A DNA stretch of 64,000 nt from Vespula vulgaris (GCF_905475345.1 NC_066607.1:3666001-3730000), one strand, 5' to 3'; shown: positions 38,411 to 50,191, numbered from the stretch's first letter. Notes: generated by a model from the sequence alone, not told the origin. Translations and numbers: made by a program.

Positions 38411-38461
38411 GGAGGGAGGGAGAGGAAGAGAGAGAGAGAGAAAGAGAAAGAGAAATAGAGA
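38411..38461 (+). repeat. Imperfect GA-rich tract
   Basis: GGAGG, then (GA)n, then AAAGAG units, all purine except one T. Confidence 0.88.
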
Positions 38462-40033
38462 AAGTCGTTCTCTTCTTGCTCGTCGTTCTCTTTGACGTCG
38501 TTTCGTTGATCTTACCGGCGTTTACGTCGTCGACGGCAGGTGACCGGCACGATTTCAAAGAGCTCTGTCGTTTCCCTTTCAAGACTTTATGCGGATAACC
38601 CTACATTACGAGATTCTGCACGTACTACCATTATACGTCGTAATTTCTTATGGAAATAGCGCGTCGTCTAACGGGGCACCATTGCCATCAAGATGCCATC
38701 CGTGGAAACCTTTTCTCCTCTACTTTATCCCTCGCTCCACAAGTTCTTCTTTCTCTTCGCTCCTATCGCGTACGAAGAATCCTTCAACGAGCCTCATCGA
38801 TTTTAATATATTCTCACTCTCTTTAGATATCATTCTACGAGTCTCGAAGTCACGGATATACGTTTGTGACTCTTCACCTTTTTATTAAATATTTAATTAA
38901 TAATTTAATCAATCGCGTTTATTTGTTAATTTTTTTTTTACGTCGACATGGTGCAAATTTTGAACAAGCGGTATCGTCACATAAGTCTCGTACGACATCT
39001 ACGCCAAGTTTGAAGATAGAGGCCCCTATATATTTTTTGAGGCTCCTGTATACGTATAGAAAAGCTCTTACGTTTATTATACGTTCTTATATTTTGCAAT
39101 AGAAATAATCGTTTTCGCTTAGAACGAGGTTGGAAAGTCGTAAAAAGAGGGGCGCCGAAGAACGAGGGAGAAGGCGATGAGAGGACGCGGAGAACGAAAT
39201 AACATCGTCTTTGGAATTTAACGAGGGACAAAGGTATCGGGCGAGCTCCGGCTCTTATTCCTAGTGGTATCGCCGTCTGAAGCACCCTTGGACGCGTCCG
39301 TCAATTTCCGCGCTCGTTAGTCCGGTATTTATTCTCGTTTCTCCTCATTCACGTCATGCACCTTATACCGTGCCCTTTTCACCGCATTTGCTCGATTGAT
39401 TTTAATTATTTTTCCATCCACCGTCGTTCCTCCCATCACTTTTTCTCCATCTCTTTTCTTTCCTCTTCTTCCATTATTTTGTAAAACGCTCTGTTGATTT
39501 TCGATACGAAGACGCTATCAATCCGAATTTTTATCGTATCTCGGTAATGATCCGAACTCGAAGATCAATGTCAGACTTGTTCGAGAAAAAGAATCGTGAA
39601 AATTCATTTAAAAAATCTCATCGAAAACACGTCGGACTAAAATCATAGGTGGTTACGTCGAGAGAACGGGCTGTCGAGAGGGGAGGGAAAGGGAAGGGAG
39701 CGGAGGTACCAGAAAGGGGAAAATTTAGTTCACCCTTCGATGACGGAGGAACAAACGAGTGTTTGTTCAGCGAGAAAAGCGTGATCAGTTACGCGAACGA
39801 TTCGTTAGCCGTTCCGTTTGCCTCGTTCGCGTGTACGTTCTCGTCCGTGTGTATGCGTTTGTGTGATATAACGTCGAATTATTGATAGCGTTAAAACGCC
39901 AAATTCTATGATTCGAACGATATAAACGCGAATGTTTCTATAAAGGATTTTAAAATCGGCTGGATAAATAAGAGACCATCCGGTGAATGCTCTTAATAAG
40001 ATATAAAAAATACAATTTTTTTTCTTCATTTCG

Positions 40034-40066
40034 CTCTCTCTCTCTCTCTTTTTTTTTTTTTTTTTG
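40034..40066 (+). repeat. (CT)n followed by a long T run
   Basis: CT dinucleotides run directly into 17 or more T bases. On the minus strand this reads poly(A) then (GA)n. It could be an aged poly(A) tail remnant, but no element body was recognised. Confidence 0.85.
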
Positions 40067-40340
40067 AAACAATGAGAAAAGAGTCTCCGAAGCGTGATGT
40101 AGATTGAATATTAAAATAAAATCGACGCTCGAAAAAGAGTTCCTGACGGAAATGGCATTCGTATCGGGTACGTCGATATTAGTCGAATAGCAATGTCTGT
40201 CAGTTAAATCGACAACGCATCATGGTTCTGACAGTGAAATCGCACGAAACGTACAAACTCGACCTAATTCTAGTTGCTGGTAAAACAGCAAACTCGTAAG
40301 CTCGTCGAGTTTGTCGATGGCAAACGGTCTCTCTTTTTCT

Positions 40341-40442
40341 CTCTTCAATTTATCCCCTCCCGTGGAAGTTACCTCGACGCTTTTCTCTCTCTCTTTCTCT
40401 TTCTCTTCAGTTCATCCCCTCCAACGGAGGTTACCTCGACGC

Positions 40443-40464
<22 letters not shown>
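40341..40464 (+). repeat. Tandem duplication of a 62-bp unit
   Basis: Two copies share ATCCCCTCC, GGAAGTTACCTCGACGC or GGAGGTTACCTCGACGC, and a CT-rich end. Matching positions (for example GACGC at 40376 and 40438) are 62 bp apart. The copies differ at a few bases, so the duplication is not recent or is under repeat slippage. Confidence 0.88.
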
Positions 40465-40473
<9 letters not shown>

Positions 40474-41532
40474 CTTCCACCATCCAACCCTTTAGCAAGG
40501 TCCGACTCCCTTTCTAGGCTTCGTGCCCCTTCATCCTTCCTTCCTTCCTTCCTTTCTCGCTCCTTCGTAACGCGAGCGCGCGGCACAGAGTAAACGCTCT
40601 CGCTTCGACGATTAACTCGAGTTTTGAGTGTTTGCAATGCCGAGTAGGTAAACTGCATCCAGTCACGTGCGCAAGTGGGTGACTACGAGACTACGCGATT
40701 CCTCCATCCTAGGATGCATCCGGCGAGGACACTATCAACGAAATTACCTAACACTTTAGGATAGCTTAGAGTACGAGTTTCTCAAAAGCTTTGACCGATT
40801 TAGCATATGCAATATATCAAATACGCCTGAAAAGATTTAGGAATACGATAACATTACGTTCTTGTCTCTCTCTCTCTCATTTCACACAACATACACACGA
40901 TTGGACCGATGCAATACTCTGTTTCATATCGATAATGATTGGAAAATCAATGATCGCTAATGAGTTATCCTATTCGTGGAAAATACACACACACAGATAT
41001 ATACACGCAACGTTGTGAAAAAGAGATCAATCGAATGGACAAAATATCGATGCTTTATCGAAAAAAGGTCGATCCCTAATTGTTTATATTGTCTTCTTTA
41101 TATAGATTCTTTGCTCGGGATCCTTCTTGTCTTTTTTGTCTTGACATTTCTGTCGTCCTATCATTTTCCGTTGTTTCGCCTTTCGGATGTACAATTCCCT
41201 TCGTCCAATTTAGTCGAGATAGTTTTTGCTTCGTACTGAAGTTCTCGTTCTTTGCTCTCCTTTGCTTTTTACCAAGTGTTTTTAGCTAACAGCAAAAAGA
41301 GAAACGGCCGTTCTCTTTTTCTTTCTCTTTGTCTTTCTCTTGCTTGACTACAAAAGAAGTGTGGTTTTAACGTTTTACAGAAAAAAATGTATATAAAAAA
41401 AAAAGTAAAGAAATAAAATAAACTTTTCGCTCACTTTTGTACTCGACTTGTATGAAAAAACAACGTTCCGGTTCCGGTTCAACACGCTTTAATTTCTCCC
41501 TTGGCGAGGGTCGATTATTCGAACTTTGAAAA

Positions 41533-41640
41533 TAGTAATAACAACAACAACAACAACAATAACAATACTACTACTACTACTACTATATGCTACTATGTAG
41601 TAATGATAATAATAATAATGTTGACAATAATAACAATAGG
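41533..41640 (+). repeat. Compound trinucleotide microsatellite (AAC)n, (ACT)n, (AAT)n
   Basis: An AAC run near 41540-41560 is followed by an ACT run at 41567-41586 and then AAT-rich sequence. It marks the left edge of the AT-rich island. Confidence 0.85.
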
Positions 41641-42332
41641 CGCATTCCATAATTATGTTTAATGCAATTACGACATGATTATTAGCAATAGAGCGTAATT
41701 GCAATGTTTTTGATACAAATTACCATTTTATTTAGAAACAGATCGGATCCGGAATAATAATTTTATTGAACCTTCTCTATTATTAAAACATACGACATTA
41801 TGTGGACATACAGAGTTTAATCCCATTGAATATCTCTGTTCTTTTTAGAAATATGGAGAAACTTTACAAAAATCGACAATAATAACTATTTTGCAGGTTA
41901 ACGCGTAAAGAAGATATAATGGCCAAATAAATTTTTTTCAACGGAATCATATTTTTAATTGCATCATTGGATGTAACTTGAAATTCTCTACAAAAAAGAA
42001 TTAATCCATGTATATTGAAAAATTATTAGTTCAGGAGATATTTCACAATTATATCCTTACTGCGAAAGAAAAATCTTTAGAGTTGATTGACACTTTAATT
42101 TCGTATATTGGCAATTATTAATACATTTTTTATTTCTTATTTTAAATAAAAAAAATGAATTTTACATAATTGTAATAAATATTTTGATGATTTCATTATA
42201 GCCATGTTCTTATTAAGAAAGAAAGGTAAAATATTCGATTTTGAAGATTATTAACAAAATCGATTTTATTATAACAATATTATTGCAATATTTAAATAAA
42301 TAAAGAATAAATTACACGTGAAAATGGCGTTG

Positions 42333-42372
42333 GTTTCAAGTCTCTACGACTTTTCGTTCCGAAGATATCGGC
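42333..42372 (-). repeat. Inverted fragment of the 288-bp repeat core
   Basis: Read on the minus strand, these 40 bases align with the start of the 288-bp unit. I count about 34 of 40 identical, and the last 22 bases (ending GTCGTAGAGACTTGAAAC) are exact. The fragment lies about 200 bp before unit 1, in opposite orientation. Confidence 0.85.
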
Positions 42373-42454
42373 ACGGAAAGATTTTCATTCATAATTCGTA
42401 TAGTCAGCTGTTCGTAGTAATAGTAGTAAGGTTGCGTAAATTCTCGGAATTTAT

Positions 42455-42515
42455 ATAGGTCAGTATGTCACTGTGCCAATTTGAATGAAATTATGTAGGT
42501 CAGTGGGTCAACGTA
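42455..42515 (+). repeat. Pair of short direct repeats next to the 288-bp array
   Basis: Two similar stretches, tatataggtcagtatgtcac and ttatgtaggtcagtgggtca, begin about 40 bp apart. They sit between the inverted core fragment and unit 1. They may be remnants of a second, shorter repeat unit. Confidence 0.5.
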
Positions 42516-42534
42516 AACGTCTTCCATATATGTG

Positions 42535-42821
42535 CGAATATCTTTGGAACTAAAAGTCGTAGAAACTTGAAACAAATATCATATTAAAGGGGACAATTCG
42601 CTCTATTTTTTCAACGTATTGTTAATAATTAATTAACAATTTGTTATAAACAATTTTTTATAAACAAATTTTTGCAAACTAAACTTTGCTAAAAAATAAT
42701 TCGGATTGAAACTAATGTACAAAATTACACAAATTAATAAGTAATTAATGGACAAATTAGTATTTTTTTTATTAATAAACAATTTTTTTATATTGTTAAT
42801 AACAGCGTCTTCCATTTACTT
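42535..42821 (+). repeat. 288-bp tandem repeat, unit 1
   Basis: The unit starts at a divergent version of the core (gcgaatatctttggaact, then AAAAGTCGTAGAAACTTG). It continues through aatatcatattaaagg, caattcgctcta, several ttgttaataattaa blocks and an AT-rich tail ending cagcgtcttcc. The shared AACTA of unit 1 (42548) and unit 2 (42836) lie exactly 288 bp apart. It is the most divergent of the first three units at its left edge. Confidence 0.85.
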
Positions 42822-43109
42822 GGCCATATCTCCGAAACTAAAAGTCGTAGAGACTTGAAACAAATATCATATTAAAGGGAACAATTCGCTCTATTTTTTT
42901 AACGTATTGTTAATAATTAATTAACAATTTGTTATAAACAATTTTTTATAAACAAATTTTTGCAAACTAAATTTTGCTAAAAAATAATTCGGATAGAGAC
43001 TAATATAGAAAATTACACAAATCAATAAGTAATTAATAGACAAATTAGTTTTTTTTTATTAAATAAACAATTTTTTTATATTGTTAATAACAGCGTCTTC
43101 CAATTACTT
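42822..43109 (+). repeat. 288-bp tandem repeat, unit 2
   Basis: The unit starts GGCCATATCTCCGAAACT and carries AAAAGTCGTAGAGACTTG. It is nearly identical to unit 3 and sits head to tail with it. Differences are scattered substitutions and small offsetting changes in T/A runs. Confidence 0.9.
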
Positions 43110-43397
43110 GGCCATATCTCCGAAACTAAAAGTCGTAGAGACTTGAAACAAATATCATATTAAAGGGAACAATTCGCTCTATTTTTTTAACGTATTGTTA
43201 ATAATTAATTAACAATTTGTTATAAACAATTTTTTATAAACAATTTTTTGCAAACTAAATTTTGCTAAAAAATAATTCGGATAGAGACTAATATAGAAAA
43301 TTATACAAGTTAATAAATAATTAATAAACAAATTAGTTTTTTTCTACTAAATAAACAATTTTTTTATATTATTAATAACAGCATCTTTTATTTACTC
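43110..43397 (+). repeat. 288-bp tandem repeat, unit 3
   Basis: The unit has the same start (GGCCATATCTCC) exactly 288 bp after unit 2. It is nearly identical to unit 2 over its whole length. The tail shows more divergence (ctactaaataaac, attattaataacagcatc). Confidence 0.9.
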
Positions 43398-43680
43398 GGC
43401 CATATCTCCGAAACTAAAAGTCATAGAGACTTGAAACAAACGTCATTTTAATGAGAAGGGCTTTGTCTATTTTTTCACGCATTGTTAATAACTAATTAAC
43501 AATTTGTTATAAATAATTTTTTGTGAAGAAATTCTTCCGACTAAATTCATGTTTTCCCAAAAAAAAAAAAGGAAACATTGAGATTGCAACTGATTTATAC
43601 AATTACAAGATAAATTAATAAATAATTTTTACCGAAGAAAACAATTTTTTTCTAAATTGTTAACAATCACATCGCGTTTG
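43398..43680 (+). repeat. 288-bp tandem repeat, unit 4 (degenerate)
   Basis: The core GGCCATATCTCCGAAACT and AAAAGTCATAGAGACTTG are present, but the unit decays after about 60 bp (cgtcattttaatgagaagg in place of the usual sequence). It still retains ttgttaataactaatt and ttgttataaataattttt. It ends near 43.68 kb, where CGA/TCG-rich unique sequence resumes. Confidence 0.75.
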
Positions 43681-43921
43681 AATCGCGATCGTCGACGTGC
43701 TCTCTTGACGATAGTTAAATGAAAATATCTACTAAATTAGCAATTTCTCGACGTACATGGGTTAACACGTTCCGAACGATCGCGAACGCGGAGACATTTA
43801 TAGATACGTTATAGCAAATATGTTTTTTTTTTGCAACTTGTTCCTTCTGTCTTTTTTCTTTTTCAAGAGAATAAACAAAAACGTGCGAATGAAATTCATC
43901 GATGGTAACTATTGTTCGTAA

Positions 43922-44347
43922 AGGTATGGAAATGTTTTAGGGAAAGCTGCTTGGAGAACGAAACGACGAACCAGTGAACGGAGTTTAAAGGAAGCTATAG
44001 CGAACAGCATACGTATCATATTCAGGACGGTAGTAGCAGAGAATTCAGGACCTGCCCCTATACAGGTACGTTTATGTGTTATACGTGGAATTGACGTGAA
44101 TGTATTCGACGAAGCGAACGCGAGAGCCCACGAAGCCGCTTTGCCCGTCGCTTTGCCCGCCGCTTTGCTCAGAGACTCGCCCTTTCTGACGCTCTCGCGC
44201 GCTCCACCTGCACCGAACCTTTGTCCCATGGAAAAATTGCAGTCGGATTCGTGTCCTCAAAGAGGCATGATTCGATCTACAATGCTTCCAGCATTACCGC
44301 GCCGTTCCGCTCGCCAAAGAGCGAAAGAATTTCTCTTTTTAAGGTGA
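43922..44347 (+). other. Stop-to-stop ORF of 141 codons beside the repeat island, with a possible internal exon
   Basis: The plus frame is open from after a TAA (43919-43921) to the TGA at 44345. The minus strand is also open here for 106 codons. Inside the plus frame, 43941-44065 is bounded by AG (tttttag-like, weak pyrimidine tract) and a strong donor (ACAG|gtacgt at 44066). Its peptide (SLKEAIANSIRIIFRTVVAENSG among others) is not low-complexity. I do not recognise it. It starts about 250 bp after the end of the 288-bp array, so it could also be unrelated flanking sequence or an eroded coding remnant. Confidence 0.15.
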
Positions 44348-44349
44348 AA

Positions 44350-47300
44350 GAATTCGTTAGGATTTTTATCGGGATACGCGTTTGATCCGAGCGAGCCGAA
44401 GGCACCTCGCGACCGGCTATTTCCCTCCCCTTCCCCCTTTCTCTGTTCATCGTGTGGAGAAGACCGAAAGGTAGGAAGTACCGTTTATATCCTTCTTTTT
44501 CTCTCCCCCTTCGCCACCATCGATCAATGATGGTACATCCCGATCGACTCCTTCTCAATCGTCTACTATTTGTCTCTCTTTGTCTTTCTCCTCGCGTTCC
44601 GCGCGAATTTCTCTGCGAGAGAGTATCGTATTCGGGTTTGATCTCTGGAAAGAATTTCCCCGAATGGGGGAATAAATGGGGGAAACAGAGAAATTAATTT
44701 CTTATCGACGAAACGCTTGTATCGTTCCAAAGGAAATCTATTACCACTATCGGCTTTTACGCCACGTTCTCCCTAAGCAAAGTATCCCGACGCCTATTTT
44801 TTTGGCAGTCTACGCGAAAGTAGTAAATTTGTGGCGGACGATGTTAACCAGAGAAAAATGGATGTTACGTAAGGTCCAAGGGACGATCGTTTATCCATTT
44901 TGACACGGGAGCCTTGTACTCTTATTTCGTCGGTGAAACACGCTCGGCACGCGGTCACGAAGCGTGTTTTGGAAACGACATCGTATTGTCGCAAAGAGAC
45001 GCCTCCCATTCCATCTTCGTACGTCCATCTCCCATCGTACAGTGCGCACTGGCACGGCTTCGTCAAGTTCTATACATGATACATGGAGCTCGCATAGCTC
45101 TGCCATCCAATGGCATGACACTCACCCGGCCACCGTCCCGTGAAATCATGCTTCGTGATCCTACAAGCTCTGCCTCCGCATCCCTACTAGCAAATGGGCC
45201 ACCATGCACTTTCCTCCTCGTTGTGCCTTCTCTCGAGCACCCTCTTATACGCGGCCGCCACCCTCCCGCGAGCACTCGCTCGAATTCACGACCGAATTCG
45301 AACTACGTTGCTTTCTGACGCGACAACGCGCTGCCCTCTGCTATTTCCAATTATCTCGTCGTACGCTGCGCATAGTCGCAAATAGAATCGGATCGGTATC
45401 GACGTCGAATTTTTTCCTACGAGCTTCGCATTATTTAATGATCAATCGTTAAGGCGCGACGACGGATAAAGGAAAGAAAAGTGACGAGTGGCCAGTGCAA
45501 TAGTTTTTAACAACGACTTCGAAATGTCACCCTACCTCGGTTCACGTTATTTTAATCAATGGCTCTTTCAGCGCACGATACGTTTTAAGTCCGATAAGAG
45601 TTTGACAAAACTTTTTCTCGAACGTTGGCTTATAAGGAAGCAATTGCAGACAACGAGTCGTAGAACGATCTCAAAAAGCCATGGTACAGGCGATGCCTTT
45701 AGGAGAAAGAAAAATAACCCTCGTAAAAGTACCCGATAACGAGCTCGACATGGTACAATAGGCTTACGAAAGTTTTTAAGCTTTCTTGCAAGAAAAGAAT
45801 TACGAAGTCCGGAGCGTTCTCGCGACGTCGGCCTTAATTAACTTCCTAAGGTTGGGAAAACTCACAAAGAGACAGCAAAATTACAAGTGGTGGTAAGGTA
45901 GCAGGATCCGGTGGCATCGTACGCTCGCGTTCGTACAGAAGCTTTGTTTAGAAGGCCGTGCGGTTTCGCCGCATGAAACTTTCATTAACCCGAATGGAGG
46001 TTTAAAAAATGCAAGGCCATTGCACAGCGAAAACGAAACGGTATTTCACGTTAACTTCAAGATTCCGAAATTAATGATCCAATTGATAGCACGCCCGCGA
46101 GTGGTCCTCCATCTCCTCTTACTCTTCTTCCCGTTTCGTGAAACGAACTAACTGCCAGAGGTTGGGATGCGAACGACCGAGGTAGCGAGCGAATAAGCAA
46201 CCACCAACTAATCTAATGAAATCTCACGATAGCAAGAGAGACACGAAATTTCTCGGTTCGGGTTCCACTAACTGGCTATCTTCTATTTCTCCTGTATCGT
46301 ACTCGTCCGTAAAATTACACATGACGTTTGAAAACGTCTACTCTCTCGAGCACGTCTTTGTCGGACCGTTCATTATCTCTTTCTCGCTTCTTCTTCCTTC
46401 TACTCGATCGAAGATACAACCGTATTTACATTTAGTCGAACGCGCGTTCGCGAAGATATAGCTCCTTGCCAAGTTCGACGTTCCGAGATGCGGTATCTTT
46501 CGAAAGACTTCACCAAATCGCGATCGATCTTTGGCTAATGGCTCGAAAATCGTAAAGACCGAACGAGATGTTAGTCAAGGATGAAGTTCGAGATCACTAA
46601 ATCGAAAGAGAGTGGGAAGTAAAGTTCTAAAGGTTCTCGTTAAGAGGCGTTCGACTTTCGAAAATTCTGAACTAGGAAGTTAGTTATATACGTTACACGG
46701 AATTCATAAATGCTCGAAGCAAACCAAGTTACTAATTATCCGAATTTAAAGAGGTAAACGAGAGAGACTCGACTTGAAAAGTCCTTTTCGCGTCTCTTTA
46801 CTTTGGCTTTTTATATACGTAACCGTGTACTTATAGATCTTTCTGATATTTCAATTTCGATCAAATTTGCTTCGATGCTGCAGCGCCAACAAGTTTTATT
46901 ATTATTGAACATTCCAGTGGGTTTATTAAAAATATACATTTTACTAAATTAATAAAACCCGATTCCGCCATAACTGGAATTTTTCATTCGGTGAAACTAA
47001 TCAAATATTATTTGAATCTACATAAAAATCGATGTTATTTAACTACTGCAATAATTTAATTAGTAAAAGGTACTCGACCAACATAATTAAATTTAACCAC
47101 CTACCGACTTTTGTTACGAAGTACGCTGCGTAATGATATACTTTAAACTATTTCAATACGTTTGCGCGAGTAATTACCGACGGGGAAAATTTTACAGACT
47201 TAACGAACGGAAAATAATTATTTGATTGAATTACGTCGTTGAACCTGGTTTACAAAATTTTCGTTAGGACAGCTTGTATTTACTATCGATTATTTTTGCT

Positions 47301-47600
47301 TTTCTCTCCTTCGTTTTTTCTCTCCCTTCCCTTTTCTCGATCCGACGAAGTCATAAATTTGGAACTTTGTTATTTCAATCGTTGCAAGGAGAAACCGATG
47401 TTTCCATCGATATCGGTATATCTTATCGAGAAAACGAAAAAACTGAAGTTTACGACCATAATTGCAGGACTCTTTAACGAGCGAGATCTCTTAAACGGTA
47501 CGCACTTATCCGCGTCTAACTTTCGACAAGCGATTCAATAACTCTTCTTCCAATAAGTCCCACTCTTACGACCCTTCGATCTCTCTTAGTACTCTCATCA
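44350..47600. other. Unique noncoding stretch
   Basis: Several overlapping ORFs of 60-134 codons occur at 44.9-45.5 kb on both strands, in a relatively GC-rich patch. None is recognised. Sequence near 46.7-47.2 kb is AT-rich. Confidence 0.5.
46911..46980. other. Imperfect 70-bp inverted repeat
   Basis: ATTCCAGT (46911-46918) pairs with ACTGGAAT (46973-46980). Internally, GGGTTTATTA pairs with TAATAAAACCC with one bulged base. Twelve unpaired bases separate the two stem parts on the right arm. It may be a small MITE relic or chance in AT-rich sequence. Confidence 0.4.
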
Positions 47601-47605
47601 TCTTT

Positions 47606-47647
47606 AGAAGGAAAAAGAGAGGGAGAGAAAGAGGGAGAGAAAGAGGG
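47606..47647 (+). repeat. GAGGGA-type purine tract
   Basis: AAAAAGAGAGGGAGAGAAAGAG-like sequence containing only purines. Confidence 0.8.
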
Positions 47648-48864
47648 TAGTGGAAAGGCGACGTTACTTGAATTTCTGACTTTCGTTGGAATGTCCGTAC
47701 CTCGTCGATCTCGACGACTCGTTGAATTTTCAGCTTTTAGCAAATTAGACGAAGGTGCGCTTCCGAGGAACGCCAAACTGCGACCATGAATAATACGCTC
47801 GTGAAACTTGGCTCGAGTCATTAGGACTGATTATAAGGAAAGAACTGGAGCAAGACAGGCCAGCTGCCACGAAATTATCTGTGGAAGCAATTTCATATAC
47901 AAGTGAAGTTTCTTTTATAATACGTTTATCTCGATATCGAGAATAGACTCCTTGAAAGGAGTAAAATTGAATAAAAAATGAAAAACGAAAATTCGTAGAC
48001 GAATGATGGCGAAATGAATCCTTCTTATATATTTTTCCTAATTATTTACGATATTATATACGTAAGCGTCTCGTTTATTTCGATTTAAGCATAATTATCT
48101 CGAATTACTGGTAGCTTTGCTAAAACGATCGACAACTTTCTCCCTAAATTTCTATTTCAATTTACGTCGAACGAAGGAATATGGAGTTAGACCTTTAAGC
48201 GAGCGTCGCTTACAAGAAATTCGATTATATCCGCTGAATGGCGTCCTTGCTCGATTAAAACCAATCTTTCGAAATTTTTTAATACGAACGGATCGAACGA
48301 CAAGGAAGACCTTTAAGCTTTTAATCCAAAGGTACTCGGAGAGAGCTATCCCTTCCAAATTTAACGTTTCTAGATTTACATTACGCTTCATTTGACGATC
48401 TTGAAAATGTTAAAACGTCGATTCGTCAAAAAAACTTTGCATTCTTATTTCTTTTTTTATTTATTTATATCTACATATTTTTATACAAAACATATTCTCT
48501 GAGAACGTACAGTGAAATCCCTAAGACTTTATCGAAAATATCGTTTTATGAATGCGCTGTTGGATAATGGGGAATTTTATCGATACTCTTGCCCGCGATG
48601 GCAGCCACAAGAGAAATTCGTGAAAGCAACAGCAGTGGTAAATAGACGAGCGAATATCTGCGACGAGTGGGCAGAAAATCTAGGATCGCTCGAGAAATCA
48701 AAGGAGAGATCGTATCGCGTGTCTACATCCGTGAATGCTTTAGACTTCAGTCGCGTATCGAAGATGTAACCCGTTAATAGACCTTTGGATCATGATTATA
48801 CATTAACGTTTTGCTGAATTATGGAGAAGAGTAAGTAGTATGTGTGTGCGAGCAGGGTGAATCG

Positions 48865-48924
48865 AGGGAGAAAGACGGAGACGGGAGGGAGAGGCGGAGA
48901 GAGAGACAGAGAGAGAGAGAGAGA
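48865..48924 (+). repeat. GA-rich tract
   Basis: GGGAG and (GA)n units with occasional C. Confidence 0.82.
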
Positions 48925-50191
48925 CGTAGAAACGGAGACGTCGGTGAAGTAGCGGAAAGGGTGAAAGGAAAAATGTAAGGAGAGGGAGGAGAAGAAGAAG
49001 GATCGACGTCCGAGAGTAATGGAAAGCCAATGGTCAGCGCGTGTATTCCCTGTAAAGGACATCAAAAGCATCGAGTCTCTATTCAAATCTTAGATGGCCG
49101 ATGGTAGCACGAGTGGTGTTCCTCTGGAGACGTTCGTGATCAAAGATGTCAACGGAAGTCATGGCTGAGGAAGGGCAGAGGGTAGGTATATAGGTAGGAG
49201 AGGAACGGGAGAGGATAAGTCGCAAAGATCGAGGGAAAGATAGAAGCTTACGAGAAATGGACGTTTCTACCTACGAACTTGTGCGGATGTGTACGTGTAC
49301 GAAGAAGAAGAGGAGGATAAGGAGGAGAAAGGAGGGCATGAAGAACCTACTTGAAAAGAGGAAGCGTCGGATAATCATCCCGGTGCCGTTGGAGAAGGCC
49401 GGAAAGCACGGAGGAAACGGGACTGGAAAAAAGCCACCGGCACGAACCCCTTCCCGATTAGTTTTCTCTCTCTCGCGCCAAAGGAGCTCGAATAAAAAAG
49501 CCGCTTCAGCGAAAGCGCAGAAAGAAGCTACCTCCGTCGCGCCCCTCCTTCCTTTCCCGTCGTCGTTGTCCTATCCGTTCGTCGTGGCATTCATCGGAAC
49601 CTCGGTGCTGCTGACACTGACAAAGGACGAGTCCTACGTCTCGTTTCTGCTTTAGCTTCAAATTCAACTTTTCTCTAATGCCACCCTTTTCTCTTGACTT
49701 TTTAAATATTCTTACGAGGCGTTACTCCGATGGATATTAACGAGGCAATTCTCTATCGTAGTGATAAATTGGATACGAAGTGGAATCCGTCGACAAACAA
49801 TGATATCATTGCGAGGATCATTTCAATGGAAGTTTTCCTATTACTTTTCTTTTTTCGTCTTCGATAATAACAATAACAGTAAAAATGATTCTCTCAAGAA
49901 TCCAGACCATTTAGCTTTTCTTTTTTCTTTTTTTTTATCTCCGAGTAGGCAAAGTCAACTTCGTTTGGTCCAGTCTATTATTCCCTTCATCCTCTCGAAA
50001 GCACCCTTATCCAAATGCACAAGAGGTAGGGAAAGAAAACAATATTCTTCCCATAAATCACCCTAATTGGCAATAAGTTCGATCTTTCTTATCTGCCGAA
50101 AGTCCCCTTCGCATCGAGAATCGAGACCACCTTTTTATCTCTCTCCCTCTCTCCTTCTTTTTTGCCCTTCCCCTCGTTCAAATTTGCCCAG

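Larger units (their letters stand above)
41520..43680. mobile_element. AT-rich island carrying the 288-bp repeat array (possible transposable element or satellite insertion)
   Basis: Between about 41.52 and 43.68 kb the sequence becomes markedly A/T rich and loses the CGA/TCG texture of its neighbours. It opens with AAC/ACT/AAT microsatellites (41.53-41.64 kb). It then contains an inverted repeat fragment (42.33 kb), two short related motifs with ggtcagt (42.46 and 42.50 kb) and four tandem 288-bp units. The only reading frame over 60 codons lies within the repeat and is asparagine/isoleucine-rich. No transposase or reverse transcriptase motif was seen. A non-autonomous element, or a short tandem array inside an older insertion, is the best reading. 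The edges are approximate because no target-site duplication was identified. Confidence 0.5.

Noticed and set aside
42633..42815. 60-codon minus-strand ORF in the repeat island
   Set aside because: Lies wholly within the AT-rich 288-bp repeat, is Asn/Ile/Leu-rich, and is not kept open in the other units.
44914..45452. Several overlapping ORFs of 60-134 codons on both strands
   Set aside because: A locally GC-richer patch lowers stop frequency. None has recognisable motifs or splice structure.
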